A program made the translations under genes and the position numbers. Below the pieces are notes generated by a model. That model searched no databases. It saw only the letters and a program-made list of their open reading frames with translations, and was not told where the DNA came from. Positions 30,733 to 33,964 of a DNA stretch of 33,964 nt are shown in pieces. The first letter of the stretch is position 1, and every line of letters starts with the position of its first letter. Source of the DNA: Ideonella sp. MAG2 (lineage in GTDB: Bacteria > Pseudomonadota > Gammaproteobacteria > Burkholderiales > Burkholderiaceae_C); contig PTEU01000002.1 in NCBI GenBank assembly GCA_004359425.1, positions 526,771-560,734 on the forward strand. The letters run 5' to 3'.

Positions 30733-32778
30733 ATGTCCACTTCTGCCCAGAACCAACCCCCTTTGATGGCCCATGCCATTCGTGCCCTGGCCATGGACGG
30801 GGTGCAACAAGCTAACTCGGGCCACCCTGGCGCGCCCATGGGCATGGCCGAAATGGCCCAGGCGCTGTGGACGCGCCACCTGCGTCACAACCCCCAGCAG
30901 CCGCAGTGGGCCGACCGCGACCGCTTTGTGCTGTCCAATGGCCACGGCTCCATGCTGATCTACGCGCTGCTGAACCTGACGGGCTACGCGCTTTCGCTGG
31001 ACGAGCTGAAGAACTTCCGCCAACTGCACAGCCTGACCCCCGGCCACCCCGAAGTGGACGTGACCCCGGGCGTGGAGACCACCACCGGCCCGCTGGGCCA
31101 GGGCATCACCAATGCCGTGGGCATGGCCTTGGCGGAAAAGCTGATGGCGGCCGAGTTCAACCGCGACGGCCACACCATCGTTGACCACCACACTTATGTG
31201 TTCATGGGCGACGGCTGCCTGATGGAAGGCATCAGCCACGAAGCCTGCGCCCTGGCCGGCGCTTGGAAGCTGAACAAGTTGGTGGCCCTGTACGACGACA
31301 ACGGCATCTCCATTGACGGCCAAGTGGCGCCTTGGTTCATCGACAACACGCCCCAGCGTTTTGAAGCCTATGGCTGGAACGTGATCGGCCCAGTGGACGG
31401 CCACAACGCCGACGCGGTGGACGCGGCCATCGCCCAAGCCAAGCTCAGCACCGAAAAGCCCACGCTCATCGTCTGCAAGACCAGCATCGGCAAGGGCTCG
31501 CCCAACCGTGCAGGCACCGCCAAGGCCCACGGCGAGCCCTTGGGCGCTGAAGAGATCAAGCTGACCCGCGAAACCCTGGGCTGGTCGGCCGAGCCCTTTG
31601 TGATCCCTGAAGACATCCGCGCCGCCTGGGACTGCACCGCCCAAGGCGCGGCTGACCAAGCCGAGTGGGATGCGCGCTTTGCCGCCTACACCGCCGCTTA
31701 CCCCGAGCTGGCCGCGGAGTTCACCCGCCGCATGGCCGGTGAGTTGCCCGCCAACTTTGCCGAAGTGGCCGTCGAGGCCGTGGGCAGCGCCCACGACAAG
31801 GCCGAGACCGTGGCCAGCCGCAAGGCCAGCCAGATCGCCTTGGAAGTCTTCACTGCGGCCTTGCCCGAGCTGCTGGGCGGCTCGGCCGACCTGACCGGCT
31901 CCAACCTCACCAACACCAAGTCCACGCCCAACCTGCGCTTTGACTTGGCCGGTGATGTGGTCAAGAACGAGGCCGGCGTGGGAGGCCGTCACATCAACTA
32001 CGGCGTGCGCGAATTCGGCATGGCCGCCATCATGAACGGCGTGGCCCTGCACGGCGGCTTCATCCCCTACGGCGGCACCTTCCTGACCTTCTCCGACTAC
32101 AGCCGCAACGCCATCCGCATGGCCGCGCTGATGAAGCGCCGGGTCATCCATGTCTTCACCCACGACTCCATCGGCCTGGGCGAAGACGGCCCCACCCACC
32201 AGTCGGTGGAGCATGCCGCCAGCCTGCGCCTAATCCCTGGCCTCGATGTCTGGCGCCCCGCCGACACCACCGAGACGGCCGTCGCCTGGACCATGGCCCT
32301 GGCCAACAAGCATCGCCCCACCGCCTTGCTGCTGTCGCGCCAGAACCTGCCCTACGCGCCCAAGGAAGACGCGGACGTCATCACCAAGGGCGGCTATGTG
32401 CTGTCTGAGCCGGTCAACGTGGGCCTGAAGAAGAAAGCGCAAGCCGTCATCATCGCCACCGGCTCTGAAGTGCAGCTGGCCCTGCAAGCCCAAGCCGAGT
32501 TGGCCAAGGCCAAGATCGCCGTGCGCGTGGTCTCCATGCCTAGCACCACAGTGTTCGACCGCCAAGACCTGGCCTACAAGCTCGAAGTGCTGCCCAAGGC
32601 GCTGCCCCGCATCGCCATCGAAGCCGGTGTGACCGACGGCTGGTGGAAGTACGGCTGCGCCGCCGTCATCGGCCTGGACCGCTATGGCGAATCCGCCCCG
32701 GCTGGTGTGCTGTTCAAGCTGTTCGGCTTCACCGTCGACAACCTGGCGCTGACGGTGCGCAAGGTCTTGGGCAAGTAA
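30733..32778 (+). CDS. tkt: Transketolase
   Basis: A 681-residue thiamine-diphosphate enzyme of the pentose phosphate and, where present, Calvin cycles. The N-terminal signature is [23 protein letters not shown]; the cofactor-binding motif is [20 protein letters not shown] with [12 protein letters not shown]. The pyrimidine domain has FREF-like [13 protein letters not shown] with the essential Glu, and [19 protein letters not shown] follows. The C-terminus [16 protein letters not shown] is normal. Full length with all key residues. It runs toward the GAPDH gene, a common central-carbon arrangement in Burkholderiales. Confidence 0.97.
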   Translation: MSTSAQNQPPLMAHAIRALAMDGVQQANSGHPGAPMGMAEMAQALWTRHLRHNPQQPQWADRDRFVLSNGHGSMLIYALLNLTGYALSLDELKNFRQLHSLTPGHPEVDVTPGVETTTGPLGQGITNAVGMALAEKLMAAEFNRDGHTIVDHHTYVFMGDGCLMEGISHEACALAGAWKLNKLVALYDDNGISIDGQVAPWFIDNTPQRFEAYGWNVIGPVDGHNADAVDAAIAQAKLSTEKPTLIVCKTSIGKGSPNRAGTAKAHGEPLGAEEIKLTRETLGWSAEPFVIPEDIRAAWDCTAQGAADQAEWDARFAAYTAAYPELAAEFTRRMAGELPANFAEVAVEAVGSAHDKAETVASRKASQIALEVFTAALPELLGGSADLTGSNLTNTKSTPNLRFDLAGDVVKNEAGVGGRHINYGVREFGMAAIMNGVALHGGFIPYGGTFLTFSDYSRNAIRMAALMKRRVIHVFTHDSIGLGEDGPTHQSVEHAASLRLIPGLDVWRPADTTETAVAWTMALANKHRPTALLLSRQNLPYAPKEDADVITKGGYVLSEPVNVGLKKKAQAVIIATGSEVQLALQAQAELAKAKIAVRVVSMPSTTVFDRQDLAYKLEVLPKALPRIAIEAGVTDGWWKYGCAAVIGLDRYGESAPAGVLFKLFGFTVDNLALTVRKVLGK

Positions 32779-32812
32779 TTTCAGCGTTAAAAAACTATTT
32801 TTGGGAGGACCT

Positions 32813-33964
<1,152 letters not shown>

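Noticed and set aside
30649..32214. 521-codon open frame antisense to transketolase
   Set aside because: It mirrors a fully conserved tkt gene in a high-GC region; its translation is Gly/His/Val-rich with no recognisable motif or start signal.

Overview
The window looks like a high-GC betaproteobacterial chromosome, most likely Burkholderiales and close to Comamonadaceae. The grounds are protein-level resemblance (UbiH-like monooxygenase, MurU, transketolase, GAPDH, SPFH/DUF4178/DUF350 genes), many GTG/TTG starts, tight ATGA/GTGA gene overlaps, and dispersed repeats of the CGTTCGGGCTGAGC type. I see no rRNA, tRNA, CRISPR array, insertion sequence or prophage. Assignments rest on reading motifs, not on database searches.

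Region 1 (1-13608, +): the larger part of an aryl-polyene (APE)-type pigment cluster, cut by the left edge. Twelve genes run head to tail with junctions between an 8-nt overlap and a 3-nt gap: acyl-CoA ligase fused to a dehydratase, GT2 glycosyltransferase, LpxL-like acyltransferase, MIO-type aromatic amino acid ammonia-lyase, hotdog thioesterase, LolA-like protein, MMPL/RND exporter, O-methyltransferase, DUF3261 lipoprotein, then ketosynthase, dehydratase, ketoreductase and ketosynthase. The ammonia-lyase could supply an arylacrylate starter, the ligase would activate it, KS/KR/DH would build the conjugated polyene on an acyl carrier protein, and the LolA/MMPL/DUF3261 proteins would place the lipid in the outer membrane. 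The acyl carrier proteins are not in view and are expected upstream.

Region 2 (13609-18857): two exported proteins, the second fused in frame to an almost complete GalE-type epimerase. Then, on the minus strand, come a secreted clan GH-A glycosidase, MurU, and a UbiH-like monooxygenase broken by an internal deletion and frameshift. The chimeric epimerase and the broken monooxygenase overlap tail to tail.

Region 3 (18858-25685, +): SPFH-SHOCT protein, DUF4178 zinc-ribbon membrane protein, DUF350 membrane protein, a membrane-embedded spermidine-synthase-like enzyme, a Tat/lipobox FAD amine oxidase-like protein and an SMR transporter. This looks like an envelope-stress/polyamine module and is the best candidate for an incompletely described system. 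REP-like hairpin repeats lie between its genes, and one copy is translated into the start of the FAD protein.

Region 4 (25529-30158): a deletion scar where the first codons of a DJ-1/PfpI gene meet, tail to tail, a TMEM175-like channel gene that has lost its own 3' end. After it come glyoxalase I, an M48 metalloprotease and a secreted trypsin-like protease.

Region 5 (30222-33964): S-adenosylmethionine decarboxylase (-), divergent from transketolase, a DUF3592-like membrane protein and the first half of GAPDH (cut by the right edge).

Three independent deletion-type junctions (about 14640, 16280 and 25815) within 12 kb are unusual. They point either to real local gene erosion or to misjoined reads or strain mixing in an assembly.
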